DNA of 64,000 bases from Photorhabdus caribbeanensis (GTDB lineage: Bacteria > Pseudomonadota > Gammaproteobacteria > Enterobacterales > Enterobacteriaceae). Within the stretch, counting starts at the first letter, position 1; every line of letters begins with the position of its first letter. Location of the stretch: assembly GCF_018448885.1 (NCBI RefSeq), contig NZ_RCWB01000013.1:1-64000 (forward strand), given 5' to 3'. The notes beneath the pieces are model-generated. The model made no database searches. It worked only from the letters and a program-made list of their open reading frames with translations, and had not been told where the DNA came from. This document shows positions 20,962 through 30,167 of the stretch, piece after piece. The translations under genes were made by a program, and so were the position numbers.

Positions 20962-21840
20962 ATGGTAGAACGAAATAACAACCTGATCCGATATGGTATT
21001 ATCGCCAGTATCGTGTTAGGGATCTTGGGCACCGGCTTTGGCATTTTTCAAATGATCAAAGGGCACAAACTGGAGAAAGATCTGTCCATTGTGAAAACGT
21101 CCGTCAGTTCAATCCAAAACAGTGAAAAAATCACGTTCAAGACCCAAACTGATTTTGAATCCGCTGTCGTTACCAGCATCAACAAATTTGTAGCTCAAAA
21201 GCAGAAAAACGAAATTGATCAGAAGTTCACCCAGTTCAAGACTGCATCTGAAACCGTGGAAGACGGCAAGCACATCTATGGCGATCTCAATGCACGGTTC
21301 ACACTGGTTGAATTCAGCGACATGGAATGTCCCTACTGCAAACAGTTCCATGACACTCCTAAACAGATTGTGGATGCTAGCAAGAACAACGTGAACTGGC
21401 AGTGGAAACATCTTCCACTCAATTTCCATAATCCCGCCGCTCACAAAGAGGCGCTGGCGGCTGAATGCATTGCTGAACAGAAAGGCAACCGTGCATTCTG
21501 GGTGTTCATTAACGACGTTTTCTATCACACCCAAGGTAACGGCAGAGGCGTTTCGGATCTGGCCGCACTTGTGACTGGCGTTGGTGCGGATCTTAACAAG
21601 TTCCGTGAATGTCTAGCATCTGGAAAGTATGAAGACAAAATCCAACAAGACATTCAGAAAGCCACTGGCTATGGTATCAGCGGTACCCCAGCCACTTTCA
21701 TCGTTGACAACCACACAGGCAAGAGTCAGCTCTTGGGAGGCGCCCAACCAGCCCAAGCAATCATGGCCGCTATGCGGAAGATGATGGCCGAACCTCAAGA
21801 AGAGTCTTTTAATTCTAATTCGGCTGGTAAGGAGCAATAA
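20962..21840 (+). CDS. Membrane-anchored DsbA/DsbG-like thiol-disulfide oxidoreductase
   Basis: The 292-residue protein has one N-terminal membrane anchor (about residues 10-30, IIASIVLGILGTGFGIFQM). A coiled linker follows, then a thioredoxin-fold domain from about 105 with the active site MECPYCKQF (CPYC near residue 122) and the cis-proline loop GISGTPATFIVDN. It should sit in the periplasm and form or repair disulfides, probably in the cysteine-rich mating-pair proteins TraU and TraN. AGGAG lies 9 bases before the ATG. It is the leftmost recognisable gene of the island. Similar genes occur on IncA/C-type plasmids, by recollection. Confidence 0.88.
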   Translation: MVERNNNLIRYGIIASIVLGILGTGFGIFQMIKGHKLEKDLSIVKTSVSSIQNSEKITFKTQTDFESAVVTSINKFVAQKQKNEIDQKFTQFKTASETVEDGKHIYGDLNARFTLVEFSDMECPYCKQFHDTPKQIVDASKNNVNWQWKHLPLNFHNPAAHKEALAAECIAEQKGNRAFWVFINDVFYHTQGNGRGVSDLAALVTGVGADLNKFRECLASGKYEDKIQQDIQKATGYGISGTPATFIVDNHTGKSQLLGGAQPAQAIMAAMRKMMAEPQEESFNSNSAGKEQ

Positions 21841-21856
21841 CTTTCACATGTGAAAG
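21841..21856. repeat. Dispersed palindrome CTTTCACATGTGAAAG, copy 1
   Basis: This perfect 16-bp palindrome starts at the base after the stop of the DsbA-like gene. Other copies lie at 29745 and 53951, with a one-mismatch copy at 49645. Candidate binding site of a dimeric DNA-binding protein; the nearby ParB-like protein is the obvious suspect. Confidence 0.8.
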
Positions 21857-22173
21857 TCGAGCCTCGAAAGATTTGACCAAGAAAAAACCATGATTCAACG
21901 TGGAATTGTCAGCTCGATCGCTAACTGTTGGTGCTGGAATCTAGTGCGCCAATAGAGCAGTTCTTTTGATTTTATGACCTACGGACCACATTTTTGTTTA
22001 AATTTTGTTCTAATGGAATCATAATTAGGTATTGCTGCATCATTTTATGAACGTTAAAATCCTTCACTATGAAAAACTAGTACTTGTAAGACCTGCAACC
22101 CAAATTTGAGAACCTTCGACATCGTGATAAACGACACAAACTCTTACTATGAGCAAATAAGGTAGGCTGAGCA
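21857..22173. other. Gap between DsbA-like and parB-like genes
   Basis: The 317 bp are mostly AT-rich and without a convincing gene. A 21-codon frame starting ATG 21890 (MIQRGIVSSIANCWCW) has no clear ribosome site. The region should hold the promoter of the parB-like operon. No parA fragment is recognisable. Confidence 0.4.
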
Positions 22174-23265
22174 ATGACTATGAATAATTTTAAAAGCCTA
22201 TCCACTCTGGCTAAATCCGCCAATGGCAAGAAAGGTAGAGAAATTCTGACAGTAAGCGTCGACGATGTTGAATCGAAAATTCAGGTGCGTAAGCGTTTCC
22301 GAAATATCGGGGAATTGGCGATTACGCTGCTAACCGAAGGTCAACAATTTCCAATTATCGTGTTTCCGAAGAATGCTGATGGCAAGTACATCATTCAGAA
22401 AGGGGAACGCCGCTGGCGGGCTTGTAAACACGCAGGTATTCAAACCATCGATATCGTGATTAACGATAAAATACAAAGTAATTTGGATGAAACTGCTGGT
22501 GAGTTGATCGAGAACATCCAGCGTGACAATCTAACACCGGTAGAGATTGCAGAAGCTTTAAATCAGTTCATCCAAGAAAGGTGGAAACAGAAAGACATTG
22601 CTGATCGTATCGGCAAAAACACGACCTATGTTTCAACCCATCTGTCTTTGCTTAAGATGCCTGACTGTGTTCGTGAGTTGTACGATAATGAAATATGTTC
22701 TGATACAGAAACACTGAACAATCTACGCCTTTTGTTCGAGCTAAACCAAGAGTGTAGTCGTACCGTATGCGCTGTGGCGATGAATGATGGAATAACTCGT
22801 AAACAAAGCCGAGAACTCCTGAATGACGCTAAACGCATCAGAGAAGAGCTGGAGAAAAGGGCTCCACTTGGCTTAAGACAGACCGATAATGACAACAATT
22901 TGGCGCCAAACTATGAGCAAAGAAATCCCTTAACCGGCTCACAAGACAACAGCAAGAAGGAAGGCGAAAGTTCAACAGAAGATGATAAAGAGCTGATAAC
23001 CAAATCAACCATTCAGGATGATACTGGTAGTGAAGCATTACTACCATTACCAAAAGATAAAGGCTGGAAAAATGTCCGCCCCGAAAGCTTGGTTTTTATT
23101 GTCAACGTGAACGTTGATTGCAAATCAAAGCGTGGTGTCATTATGACTGACCGTGTGGCGCTAAATCCGGGAACAGTTTGGGTTAAAACTCTGGATGCTC
23201 AGGGTAAGGAAAATCCTGTTTACGTTTCTGTGTCGGACATTGAGCTAGTGAGTGTTGAAGGCTAA
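22174..23265 (+). CDS. ParB-like partition/DNA-binding protein
   Basis: The 363-residue protein has the ParB N-terminal nuclease-like domain (about residues 25-115), including the box IIQKGERRWRACKHAGIQ and ELIENIQRDNLTPVEIAEAL. A helix-turn-helix follows (KQKDIADRIGKNTTYVSTHL, about 135-155), then a polar, low-complexity linker (about 235-290) and a C-terminal module. On IncC plasmids a parA-parB-053 operon secures partition. Here the following gene resembles 053, but parA is absent upstream. The protein may have kept a regulatory or nucleoid-binding role. Confidence 0.85.
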   Translation: MTMNNFKSLSTLAKSANGKKGREILTVSVDDVESKIQVRKRFRNIGELAITLLTEGQQFPIIVFPKNADGKYIIQKGERRWRACKHAGIQTIDIVINDKIQSNLDETAGELIENIQRDNLTPVEIAEALNQFIQERWKQKDIADRIGKNTTYVSTHLSLLKMPDCVRELYDNEICSDTETLNNLRLLFELNQECSRTVCAVAMNDGITRKQSRELLNDAKRIREELEKRAPLGLRQTDNDNNLAPNYEQRNPLTGSQDNSKKEGESSTEDDKELITKSTIQDDTGSEALLPLPKDKGWKNVRPESLVFIVNVNVDCKSKRGVIMTDRVALNPGTVWVKTLDAQGKENPVYVSVSDIELVSVEG

Positions 23266-23312
23266 ATGAAGGAAGTTCTGCTACTTGTGGGACTTGTCAA
23301 GAACGGGTAGAT

Positions 23313-23585
23313 ATGAAGATCTCACGGGACATGAAAAGAAAATTTGCTTTGGTAAATGCTTTATCCAAGATGGAGAAACCCAGTCTTCTGGGCCTTCACA
23401 AAGCGACAAAAATCCCCGAATCAACGATTAAACGACAGTTGTCCACACTTCGCTATGAGTTTGGTATGAGCATACTCTTTGTTCGGGAGTCTACCGGCGA
23501 ACGTGGCGCTACTGGTTATTACATGCTGACTGATTGGGGAATCATTGACAGGTCTTCGTTTTTGAATAGGTACAGTCAGTTATGA
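23313..23585 (+). CDS. Small helix-turn-helix protein, resembling the IncC partition-operon protein 053
   Basis: The 90-residue protein starts MKISRDMKRKFALVNALSKM. A winged-helix pattern follows (LGLHKATKIPESTIKRQLST, about residues 29-48), then a wing segment TGERGATGYYMLTDWG. It is 47 bp downstream of the parB-like gene on the same strand. By position and size it matches the third gene of the IncC partition operon as I recall it. The role is unknown; it is probably a DNA-binding accessory or autoregulator. Confidence 0.72.
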   Translation: MKISRDMKRKFALVNALSKMEKPSLLGLHKATKIPESTIKRQLSTLRYEFGMSILFVRESTGERGATGYYMLTDWGIIDRSSFLNRYSQL

Positions 23586-24047
23586 CCCATCCAATAAAAA
23601 ACCTGATTAGAATGAAGTAACGCAGTAAGAGGCATTTTTTTAATCTGATAGCAAGCTGGATTATGAGGCTAAAAACTGGTTTTAGAGCGGTGTGTCGGAA
23701 GTGTTGCACTGCCGGTATAGTATATGTACTGGCATGGCATTTACAGCGAGGAAGACGATAAGCATGTCAAAGCAAGGCTGTGAAATGTCGTTTATTAGTG
23801 CGTCAGCAAATAAAGAAGAGACTTAAGGAAAATGCGCCGGCTATTTTGGCCGGCTTATCAGCTCAGCCCCTTAAAATTTCAGAGTGATTTCAATATTTGA
23901 ACCGGCTTGTTTTTTGATGAAATTAATTTTATTTAAATAGTATCTCAATAAAACTTTAAGGTGAAATCCCCAAGAAACGCTCAATTAAAGGTAGTAGTCC
24001 TTACACAACAAGGAAAGGTGTCGTTACATAAATCTCGTGTTGGTTTG
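23586..24047. other. Gap with a GC-rich hairpin
   Basis: These 462 bp carry no recognised gene. GCCGGC (23836-23841) and GCCGGC (23849-23854) form a strong hairpin, with four T on the minus side (GCATTTTCC), so it may act as a terminator for the convergent transcripts. A 20-codon frame at 23764 (MSKQGCEMSFISASANKEET) has GAGGAAG about 11 bases upstream but no other support. Confidence 0.45.
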
Positions 24048-24659
24048 TTATTTCAGAACGTTGCATAGGCTCGCCACTGAAAAAGGACGTATAGAGTCAC
24101 GAACAATACGACGGTTGACGTCTGTGACAACCTGACTTGTACAGAAGTAGGTCCAAGCATTTATATAGTCCTGATAGTTGTAAGTTGGCGGCACGCAGTT
24201 GATTACGGCTTCTTTCGGAATGTTATTAGGGCCCTCCGTCTCAATAAAGCGCCAATCATGCTCATCCATACCTTTTCCTCTATTGCAGTAACGTGTCCAG
24301 CGGGAGAGCTCATACAGCGAATAGCCTTTGCCCATAGATTTGAAGGTATTCAGCGCCTTATTAACATCACCTTTCTTCACGCCATTAGGAATGGTTGATG
24401 TAGAGAGGGTTGAACCGTCAGTGGCTTTGTTCTGCATGACTCCGACATTTCCATTACCCAACACATGGATATAACCGGGCTGATTAAGAGCGGCCCCCCC
24501 TCTCCCCATATTATCCCAAGCCACGGAGAGCTCACGGCTAACCAAAGCCAGTTTGTCATTTTTAGGTGGAATGGGAGCAGTGAGTTGCTGCTGCTCCGTA
24601 GTGCTGGACGTGCAACCGACCAAAATAACCATACCAATGATCGTCAAGAGTTGTCTCAT
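24048..24659 (-). CDS. Putative lipoprotein
   Basis: The 203-residue protein has a lipoprotein signal peptide, MRQLLTIIGMVILVGCTSST, with lipobox LVGC and the modified cysteine at position 16. The mature part contains DNMGRGGAALNQPGYIHVLG and an even spread of cysteines (YCNRG, VINCV, YFCTS, SLCNV), suggesting disulfides. It is on the minus strand, divergent from traI. I do not recognise the family; the position suggests an island-specific envelope protein. The promoter and an activator box lie in the gap shared with traI. Confidence 0.75.
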   Translation of the reverse strand: MRQLLTIIGMVILVGCTSSTTEQQQLTAPIPPKNDKLALVSRELSVAWDNMGRGGAALNQPGYIHVLGNGNVGVMQNKATDGSTLSTSTIPNGVKKGDVNKALNTFKSMGKGYSLYELSRWTRYCNRGKGMDEHDWRFIETEGPNNIPKEAVINCVPPTYNYQDYINAWTYFCTSQVVTDVNRRIVRDSIRPFSVASLCNVLK

Positions 24660-24735
24660 TATTTTTTCCCTTTCTAGCTAAAGCGTCGATAAGCCCATTC
24701 TAAAAGGTGGAGAGTGGAAAATGGGTTTCTCAAAC

Positions 24736-24750
24736 TGCCCAAATTGGACA
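24736..24750. promoter_or_regulatory. Candidate FlhDC-like activator box (2 of 8)
   Basis: TGCCCAAATTGGACA is one base short of a perfect GCCC-N5-GGGC palindrome. Its centre is 73 bp before the traI start chosen here. It could also serve the divergent lipoprotein gene. Confidence 0.7.
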
Positions 24751-24815
24751 GATAGACGTATGTGCCATGTTGCGGGGTTTTGAGAGCATATAGCGACGAG
24801 AGATACGATAGGAAA

Positions 24816-26651
24816 ATGGTCAACTACATGCTGAATGTCTTAAGCAAGTTATTTGGTAGACGAGGTGACCATATCGAGACCACGATAAGCATCCAAACGT
24901 TGCCACTGAAAGACGCGGAGGAGAAAGAAATCCCTCGATATCCACCGTTTATCAAGGGCCTGCCGGTAGTCCCATTAGAGACAATATTGGCAGCCCAAGC
25001 TGAATTGATCGAAAGGGTTAGGAACTCTCTCGGATTCACTGTAGCAGACTTTAACCAACTAGTACTGCCGGTGATTCAGCGTCATGCAGCTTTTGTACAC
25101 CTACTGCCAGCTTCCGAAGCTCATCACCACCGGGCAGCAGGCGGCTTGTTTCAGCACAGTTTGGAGGTCGCTTTCTGGACCACCCAAACGTCCGAATCGG
25201 TTATATTTTCCATTGAAGGGACCCCACGTGAACGCAGGGAGAATGAACCCCGCTGGCGTCTCGCAAGTTGTTTCTCCGGTCTCCTGCATGACATAGGTAA
25301 ACTTCTCTCTGATGTGTCCATTACGGACAAAGAGGGTGCTATAACCTGGAACCCGTATTCAGAATCGTTGCATGACTGGACAACCCGTCACAGTATAAAC
25401 CGTTACTTTATCCGGTGGAGAAATGATAAGAGACACAAGCGGCATAAACAGTTCTCTACTTTGATCGTCGACCGGATCATCCCTCACGAAACTCGTGAGT
25501 TTCTCTCCGCATCTGACCCATCCATTATTAAAGCTATGCTGGAGGCAATCTCAGGTATGAATGTGAATCAACCGATAACAAAGTTGATGCTTCGCGCCAA
25601 TCAAGAAAGCGTATTACGAGACCTTCGCCAGAATCTCCTTGATGTTAATGAGTTTGTCTATGGTGTACCTATTGAGCGCTATGTGTTCGATGCCCTCCGG
25701 CGGTTGGTTAAAGCTGGAAGATGGAAGGTCAATGAGCCTGGCGCAAAGGTTTGGCATCTACACCAAGGTGTTTTTATCGCATGGAAACAACTCGATGATC
25801 TCTATGATTTTATCAGTCAGGACACCATTCCTGACATTCCCCGCGTTCCTGACACATTGGCCGATATTCTCATTGAGCGAGGCTTTGCTATCCCTAACAC
25901 CAATCACGAAAAGAGCGAAGGAGCGTACTACCGCTATTGGGAAGTGCTGCCAGAGATGCTTCAAAAGGTTACAGGGGCAGTGAAAATCTTGATGCTGCGT
26001 CTGGAATCCAATGAGCTCATTTTCACCACTGAACCGCCCGCTCCTGTTGCAGCAAAGGTGGTGAGCTATGATGAGGCGCCTGAACCTCCAATATGGGCTG
26101 TAGAACCGTTATCCATGATGGTTGATTTGTCGGAACAAACTATGTCATTCCAAAAAGGGGGCATAGAACTTGCGAAGGCTAAAGGGCAGCAGGAGAAAGT
26201 GACAACGGATGATGCAAGGGATGCGTTGATTGCGTTGCTATCACAATTTGGTGATGCCACTCCATTGCTGGAAGAAGCGATCATACCTGTCCTGGATGGC
26301 AAGAAAACGCAGGGAGAAGTGTTGTGTTTGATGAAAAACCAAGCGGTAATCCTCTACCCAGAAGGAGCCCGATGCTTGGGAAATCCACCCGAAATCCTGT
26401 CTAAACTGTCTCAGGCAAATGCTATCGTCCCTGATCCGATTATGCCGGGACGTAAGGTTCATCATTTCGGCAATATCAAGGCAATTGTGCTGACGGAACA
26501 TCTTTCCAAAGCGGTGATTGCGGCCATCAAGGAAGCAGAAAGCACAGGCCAAAAGGAATTCAGGCGAGTAGCTCCACAGGCCATTCAAGATGAGTATCAA
26601 GAACTAAATGCCCACGACAACAAGAAGAGGGAGAGCAAAACATGGCAATAA
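24816..26651 (+). CDS. traI: MOB-H family conjugative relaxase TraI
   Basis: The relaxase nicks the transfer origin and pilots the strand. The 611-residue protein has the TraI_2/HD-hydrolase domain of MOB-H relaxases. The motif SEAHHHRAAGGLFQHSLEVA (near residue 100) and LLHDIGK (near 157) supply the metal-binding histidines and aspartate. A C-terminal TraI_2_C-like domain (about 480-590) contains DGKKTQGEVLCLMKNQAVIL. It is shorter than the roughly 716-residue SXT TraI as I recall it. ATG 24816 follows AGGA by 3 bases; ATG 24828 (MLNVLSKLF) aligns better with the SXT start. It overlaps traD by 10 bp. No adjacent mobI or oriT was recognised. Confidence 0.92.
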   Translation: MVNYMLNVLSKLFGRRGDHIETTISIQTLPLKDAEEKEIPRYPPFIKGLPVVPLETILAAQAELIERVRNSLGFTVADFNQLVLPVIQRHAAFVHLLPASEAHHHRAAGGLFQHSLEVAFWTTQTSESVIFSIEGTPRERRENEPRWRLASCFSGLLHDIGKLLSDVSITDKEGAITWNPYSESLHDWTTRHSINRYFIRWRNDKRHKRHKQFSTLIVDRIIPHETREFLSASDPSIIKAMLEAISGMNVNQPITKLMLRANQESVLRDLRQNLLDVNEFVYGVPIERYVFDALRRLVKAGRWKVNEPGAKVWHLHQGVFIAWKQLDDLYDFISQDTIPDIPRVPDTLADILIERGFAIPNTNHEKSEGAYYRYWEVLPEMLQKVTGAVKILMLRLESNELIFTTEPPAPVAAKVVSYDEAPEPPIWAVEPLSMMVDLSEQTMSFQKGGIELAKAKGQQEKVTTDDARDALIALLSQFGDATPLLEEAIIPVLDGKKTQGEVLCLMKNQAVILYPEGARCLGNPPEILSKLSQANAIVPDPIMPGRKVHHFGNIKAIVLTEHLSKAVIAAIKEAESTGQKEFRRVAPQAIQDEYQELNAHDNKKRESKTWQ

Positions 26652-28507
26652 ATTATGACCCGCTTGCCTACGAAATGCCGTGGCGGACAAACTATGAAAA
26701 GAGAGCAGTAAGCGGATGGTTGGTGGCATCCGGCACTGCTTTGGTGGTCGAACAGATCAGCGCCATGCCGCCAGAACCATTCTACTGGATGACCGGAATT
26801 TGCGGTGTGATGGCTATGATTCGACTACCTAAGGCTATCAAGCTCCACTTGCTCCAGAAACATCTTCGCGGCAGGGATCTTGAGTTCATCTCACTAAGAG
26901 AACTACAAAAGTACATTAAGGGTTCACCTGATGAGATGTGGCTTGGCAGTGGTTTCATATGGGAAAACCGTCACGCTCAACGCGTGTTTGAGATCTTGAA
27001 GCGTGACTGGACCTCCATCGTCGGGCAGAAGTCCACGCTAGAAAAGATAGTCAAGAAGGTCCGTGGTAAGAAAAAAGAGGAACCTATCGGCCATACCTGG
27101 ATTCATGGTACAGAGCCCAAGGAAGAAACGCTGATGCAACCCCTTAAACATACTGAAGGGCACTCTCTGATCGTAGGTACTACGGGAGCCGGTAAAACCC
27201 GTATGTTCGACATTCTCATTTCCCAGGCTATCCTGAGGGGAGAAGCAGTCATCATTATTGACCCGAAAGGCGATAAGGAAATGCGCGACAACGCTAGACG
27301 CGCATGTGAATCGATGGGACAGCCAGAACGCTTTGTGTCGTTCCACCCGGCCTTCCCAGAGGAATCTGTTCGGATTGATCCGTTACGCAACTTCACTCGT
27401 GTCACTGAGATCGCTAGTCGTTTAGCTGCTCTAATTCCTTCGGAAACGGGTGTTGATCCGTTCAAATCGTTTGGTTGGCAAGCTTTGAACAACATCGCCC
27501 AAGGCTTGGTAATGATACATGAACGTCCTAACCTGACAAAGTTACGTCGGTTCCTTGAAGGTGGTGCAGCAGGCTTAGTGGTTAAGTCCGTACAGAGTTA
27601 TGCAGAGCGAGTGACTCCGGATTGGGAGGTCAAAGTCGCTCCGTATCTTGAGAAAGTGAATAATGGCCCCCGTGAGAAACAGGCTTCCGCCTTAATACGG
27701 TTCTATTACGATGAAATACAACCGGAACATCCCAACTCTGACCTTGAAGGTCTACTCAATATGTTCCAACATGACCAAACCCACTTCTCGAAAATGGTAG
27801 CGAGCTTGCTGCCTATCATGAGCATGCTGACATCCGGCGAATTGGGACCTTTGCTCTCACCTGATGCAAATGATCTCAGTGATATTCGCCAGATCACCGA
27901 TTCGTCCAAGATTATCAACAATGCTCAAGTAGCTTATATCGGTCTGGACTCACTCACCGACAACATGGTGAGCAGTGCAATGGGTTCCATCTTCTTGTCT
28001 GACCTTACTGCGGTTGCCGGTGACAGATACAACTACGGTATCAACAACTGCCCAGTAAATATCTTTGTCGATGAGGCTGCTGAGGTAATCAATGATCCGT
28101 TTATCCAGCTCTTGAACAAAGGTCGTGGTGCGAAACTCCGTCTTTTCATTGCAACCCAGACACTTGCTGACTTTACAGCGCGTATGGGCAGCAAGGACAA
28201 AGCGCTACAAGTGCTCGGCAACATCAATAACACCTTTTCATTGCGTGTCGTTGACAACGAGACTCAGGAATATATTACAGACAACCTGCCGAAAACCCGT
28301 CTCAAGTACGTAATGCGGACCCAAGGGCAAAATTCTGATGGTAAGGAACCCATCATGCACGGAGGCAACCAAGGTGAACGTCTGGTGGAAGAAGAAGCTG
28401 ATCTGTTTCCAGCTCAACTGTTAGGGATGCTGCCAAATCTGGAATACATAGCCAAAATTTCAGGCGGCAGAATCGTGAAAGGTCGCCTCCCCATATTGAT
28501 TCAGTAA
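26642..28507 (+). CDS. traD: Type IV coupling protein TraD
   Basis: TraD is the hexameric inner-membrane ATPase that links the relaxosome to the secretion channel. The 621-residue protein has N-terminal hydrophobic segments (about residues 24-60), Walker A VGTTGAGKTRMFD (near 178-190) and Walker B NIFVDEAAEVI (near 470). The start overlaps traI, and the 28518 gene and traJ follow. Length and motif spacing match the SXT/IncC TraD group. No motif is disturbed. Confidence 0.93.
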   Translation: MAINYDPLAYEMPWRTNYEKRAVSGWLVASGTALVVEQISAMPPEPFYWMTGICGVMAMIRLPKAIKLHLLQKHLRGRDLEFISLRELQKYIKGSPDEMWLGSGFIWENRHAQRVFEILKRDWTSIVGQKSTLEKIVKKVRGKKKEEPIGHTWIHGTEPKEETLMQPLKHTEGHSLIVGTTGAGKTRMFDILISQAILRGEAVIIIDPKGDKEMRDNARRACESMGQPERFVSFHPAFPEESVRIDPLRNFTRVTEIASRLAALIPSETGVDPFKSFGWQALNNIAQGLVMIHERPNLTKLRRFLEGGAAGLVVKSVQSYAERVTPDWEVKVAPYLEKVNNGPREKQASALIRFYYDEIQPEHPNSDLEGLLNMFQHDQTHFSKMVASLLPIMSMLTSGELGPLLSPDANDLSDIRQITDSSKIINNAQVAYIGLDSLTDNMVSSAMGSIFLSDLTAVAGDRYNYGINNCPVNIFVDEAAEVINDPFIQLLNKGRGAKLRLFIATQTLADFTARMGSKDKALQVLGNINNTFSLRVVDNETQEYITDNLPKTRLKYVMRTQGQNSDGKEPIMHGGNQGERLVEEEADLFPAQLLGMLPNLEYIAKISGGRIVKGRLPILIQ

Positions 28508-28517
28508 GGGCTGAACT

Positions 28518-29102
28518 ATGTGTAACAAGAAGTATAAAGATTACGAGGTTGACATCATGGTCAACATGAACCCCTTCGACATAATGATAAATGAATTGAA
28601 AAATCGTGGTCGCAAGAACGCCCATATTTTGAGTATTCTTCAATTTGATTGGCCTGCATCGGAAACCATTATTGAAAAGCTGAGTTGCTATATCACCAAT
28701 AGCATCAAGGCAAACCAAGAACCCATCATCTACTCGATCATTGAAGAAGCGCTTCTACGCTATAGCCAACTCGTCTTTCACAAACAACAGGAAAAATATG
28801 AAGACCCAGCCAGAATAGGAGCCTTCCTCGATACGTTGATCACTGAAACCTGTCGCGCTCTTGAAGTACAAATTGTCGATAATCATGGCGATACTTGGTC
28901 CGTCGATTCTGGGGAGCCATTTTCGCTTTGGCTATCATCTCACCCTGGCAAACTGTCCATTAACCCACAGCCACATGAAGATGAAGCCTTACTGAGAGGT
29001 TTACTGTACGAGCTGATCACCTGTGAAAGCGTGAAAACTGTATTGAGGAGAACAAATTATGAAGAAGCCGTGGTTACTGGTCGTATGGTTGTTGACCATT
29101 GA
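28518..29102 (+). CDS. Conserved transfer-region hypothetical between traD and traJ
   Basis: This is a 194-residue soluble, mainly helical protein, MCNKKYKDYEVDIMVNMN at the start, with no membrane segment or recognised motif. AAGGG precedes the ATG by 6 bases; a second ATG at 28557 is possible. It lies 10 bp after traD and its last 44 bp overlap traJ, so it belongs to the operon. IncC plasmids have an uncharacterised gene in the same place, by recollection. Function unknown. Confidence 0.75.
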   Translation: MCNKKYKDYEVDIMVNMNPFDIMINELKNRGRKNAHILSILQFDWPASETIIEKLSCYITNSIKANQEPIIYSIIEEALLRYSQLVFHKQQEKYEDPARIGAFLDTLITETCRALEVQIVDNHGDTWSVDSGEPFSLWLSSHPGKLSINPQPHEDEALLRGLLYELITCESVKTVLRRTNYEEAVVTGRMVVDH

Positions 29103-29688
29103 GTTGCTGGTAATTCTCCTATTGATACCAGGGAATTGGATAGATCGCTCCATTAAGCAGGAATCCGTGTTGGTGGAACAAAACCTTGGTATTGAAGCCC
29201 GAGATTGGATTCAAGAGAAAGCCTCTACTTGGCTTAGAGACAGTATCATTGATTCCGGGTTTTACGAGGGCATGTACTATATGTTGATTCCCTCCGAGAA
29301 GGAACGCCAGAAGTCCAGCGGCATGGAAAACATGGGACAAGATTGGTTTGTTTGGGTGAAAGGCAGAATGGAAGCTCTGGTAAATGTGATTTACCAATTC
29401 TATACCAGATTAGCCCTGCTGATGGCTTGGGCACCTTACATGCTGATTCTCTTCCTACCAGCCATTTATGACGGAATGATGACTTGGAAGATCAAACGAA
29501 CCAATTTCGACTATGCAAGTCCAGTGATCCACCGATACAGCGTTCGTGGAACACTCTATTTAATGGCAGGACTGTTTATCACGTTCTTTGTCCCGGTGGC
29601 ACTCAATCCGGTGATCATTCCGATAACCATGATGGCTTGCTGCGTCCTGGTTGGGCTGACTTTTGGCAATCTCCAAAAACGTGTGTGA
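29059..29688 (+). CDS. traJ: Inner-membrane protein TraJ (DUF4400-like)
   Basis: The 209-residue protein has an N-terminal membrane helix (residues 5-24, WLLVVWLLTIELLVILLLIP) and three more near 110-130, 160-180 and 185-200. This is the pattern of DUF4400, the family of SXT s043 and IncC TraJ. It is thought to assist coupling-protein function. GAGGAG stands 7 bases upstream of the ATG. It closes the traI-traD-orf-traJ operon; a gap of about 200 bp with an activator box separates it from traL. Confidence 0.82.
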   Translation: MKKPWLLVVWLLTIELLVILLLIPGNWIDRSIKQESVLVEQNLGIEARDWIQEKASTWLRDSIIDSGFYEGMYYMLIPSEKERQKSSGMENMGQDWFVWVKGRMEALVNVIYQFYTRLALLMAWAPYMLILFLPAIYDGMMTWKIKRTNFDYASPVIHRYSVRGTLYLMAGLFITFFVPVALNPVIIPITMMACCVLVGLTFGNLQKRV

Positions 29689-29744
29689 TGAAGCCAAAAA
29701 ATAGACACAAGATACCTATGAAGCGGCCAGTGGCTGCTTTTCAA

Positions 29745-29760
29745 TTTTCACATGTGAAAG
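29745..29760. repeat. Dispersed palindrome TTTTCACATGTGAAAG, copy 2
   Basis: Contains the perfect 14-bp core TTTCACATGTGAAA. It lies in the traJ-traL gap, 56 bp before the activator box at 29801, so a protein bound here could influence the traL promoter. Confidence 0.8.
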
Positions 29761-29800
29761 TTTTTCACCACTATTTTTCCTTCCCATTTGTCGCTAGATA

Positions 29801-29815
29801 TGCCCGAAAAGGGCG
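29801..29815. promoter_or_regulatory. Candidate FlhDC-like activator box (3 of 8)
   Basis: TGCCCGAAAAGGGCG holds a perfect GCCC-N5-GGGC. The centre is 78 bp upstream of the traL ATG. Confidence 0.78.
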
Positions 29816-29885
29816 TGAAGCCGTGACAAAAATTCGGTGGTCCTAGCTGAGAATACAAGCCCCTAGGAAAATAAAGAGGGTCGCA

Positions 29886-30167
29886 ATGAAACCAGTAAAG
29901 ATACCGCGCCGGGTCGATGAACCACCCCATCTGCTATTGTGGGGCGCAGATGAGCTGGTCCCAATGCTGTTGGGTCTGACGATAGGGGTCATCATCGGTA
30001 AAGCTCTGATCTGCTTTCTGGGTGGGTTGCTCATAACCAACCTGTACCGGAGATTCAGAGACAACCATCCAGATGGATACTTGCTCCACATGATCTATTG
30101 GGCCGGATTCCTCATGACCAAAGCTAAGTCTCTCAAAAACCCATTTGTTCGGAGGTATTTGCCTTGA
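29886..30167 (+). CDS. traL: Type IV secretion pilus assembly protein TraL
   Basis: TraL is a small inner-membrane component (VirB3-like) of F-type pilus assembly. The 93-residue product starts MKPVKIPRRVDEPPHLLLWG, followed by one or two hydrophobic segments (ELVPMLLGLTIGVIIGKALI, then CFLGGLLITNLYR). This matches the TraL family in size and pattern. It opens the traLEKBVA operon; its stop overlaps the TTG start of traE. Confidence 0.92.
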   Translation: MKPVKIPRRVDEPPHLLLWGADELVPMLLGLTIGVIIGKALICFLGGLLITNLYRRFRDNHPDGYLLHMIYWAGFLMTKAKSLKNPFVRRYLP

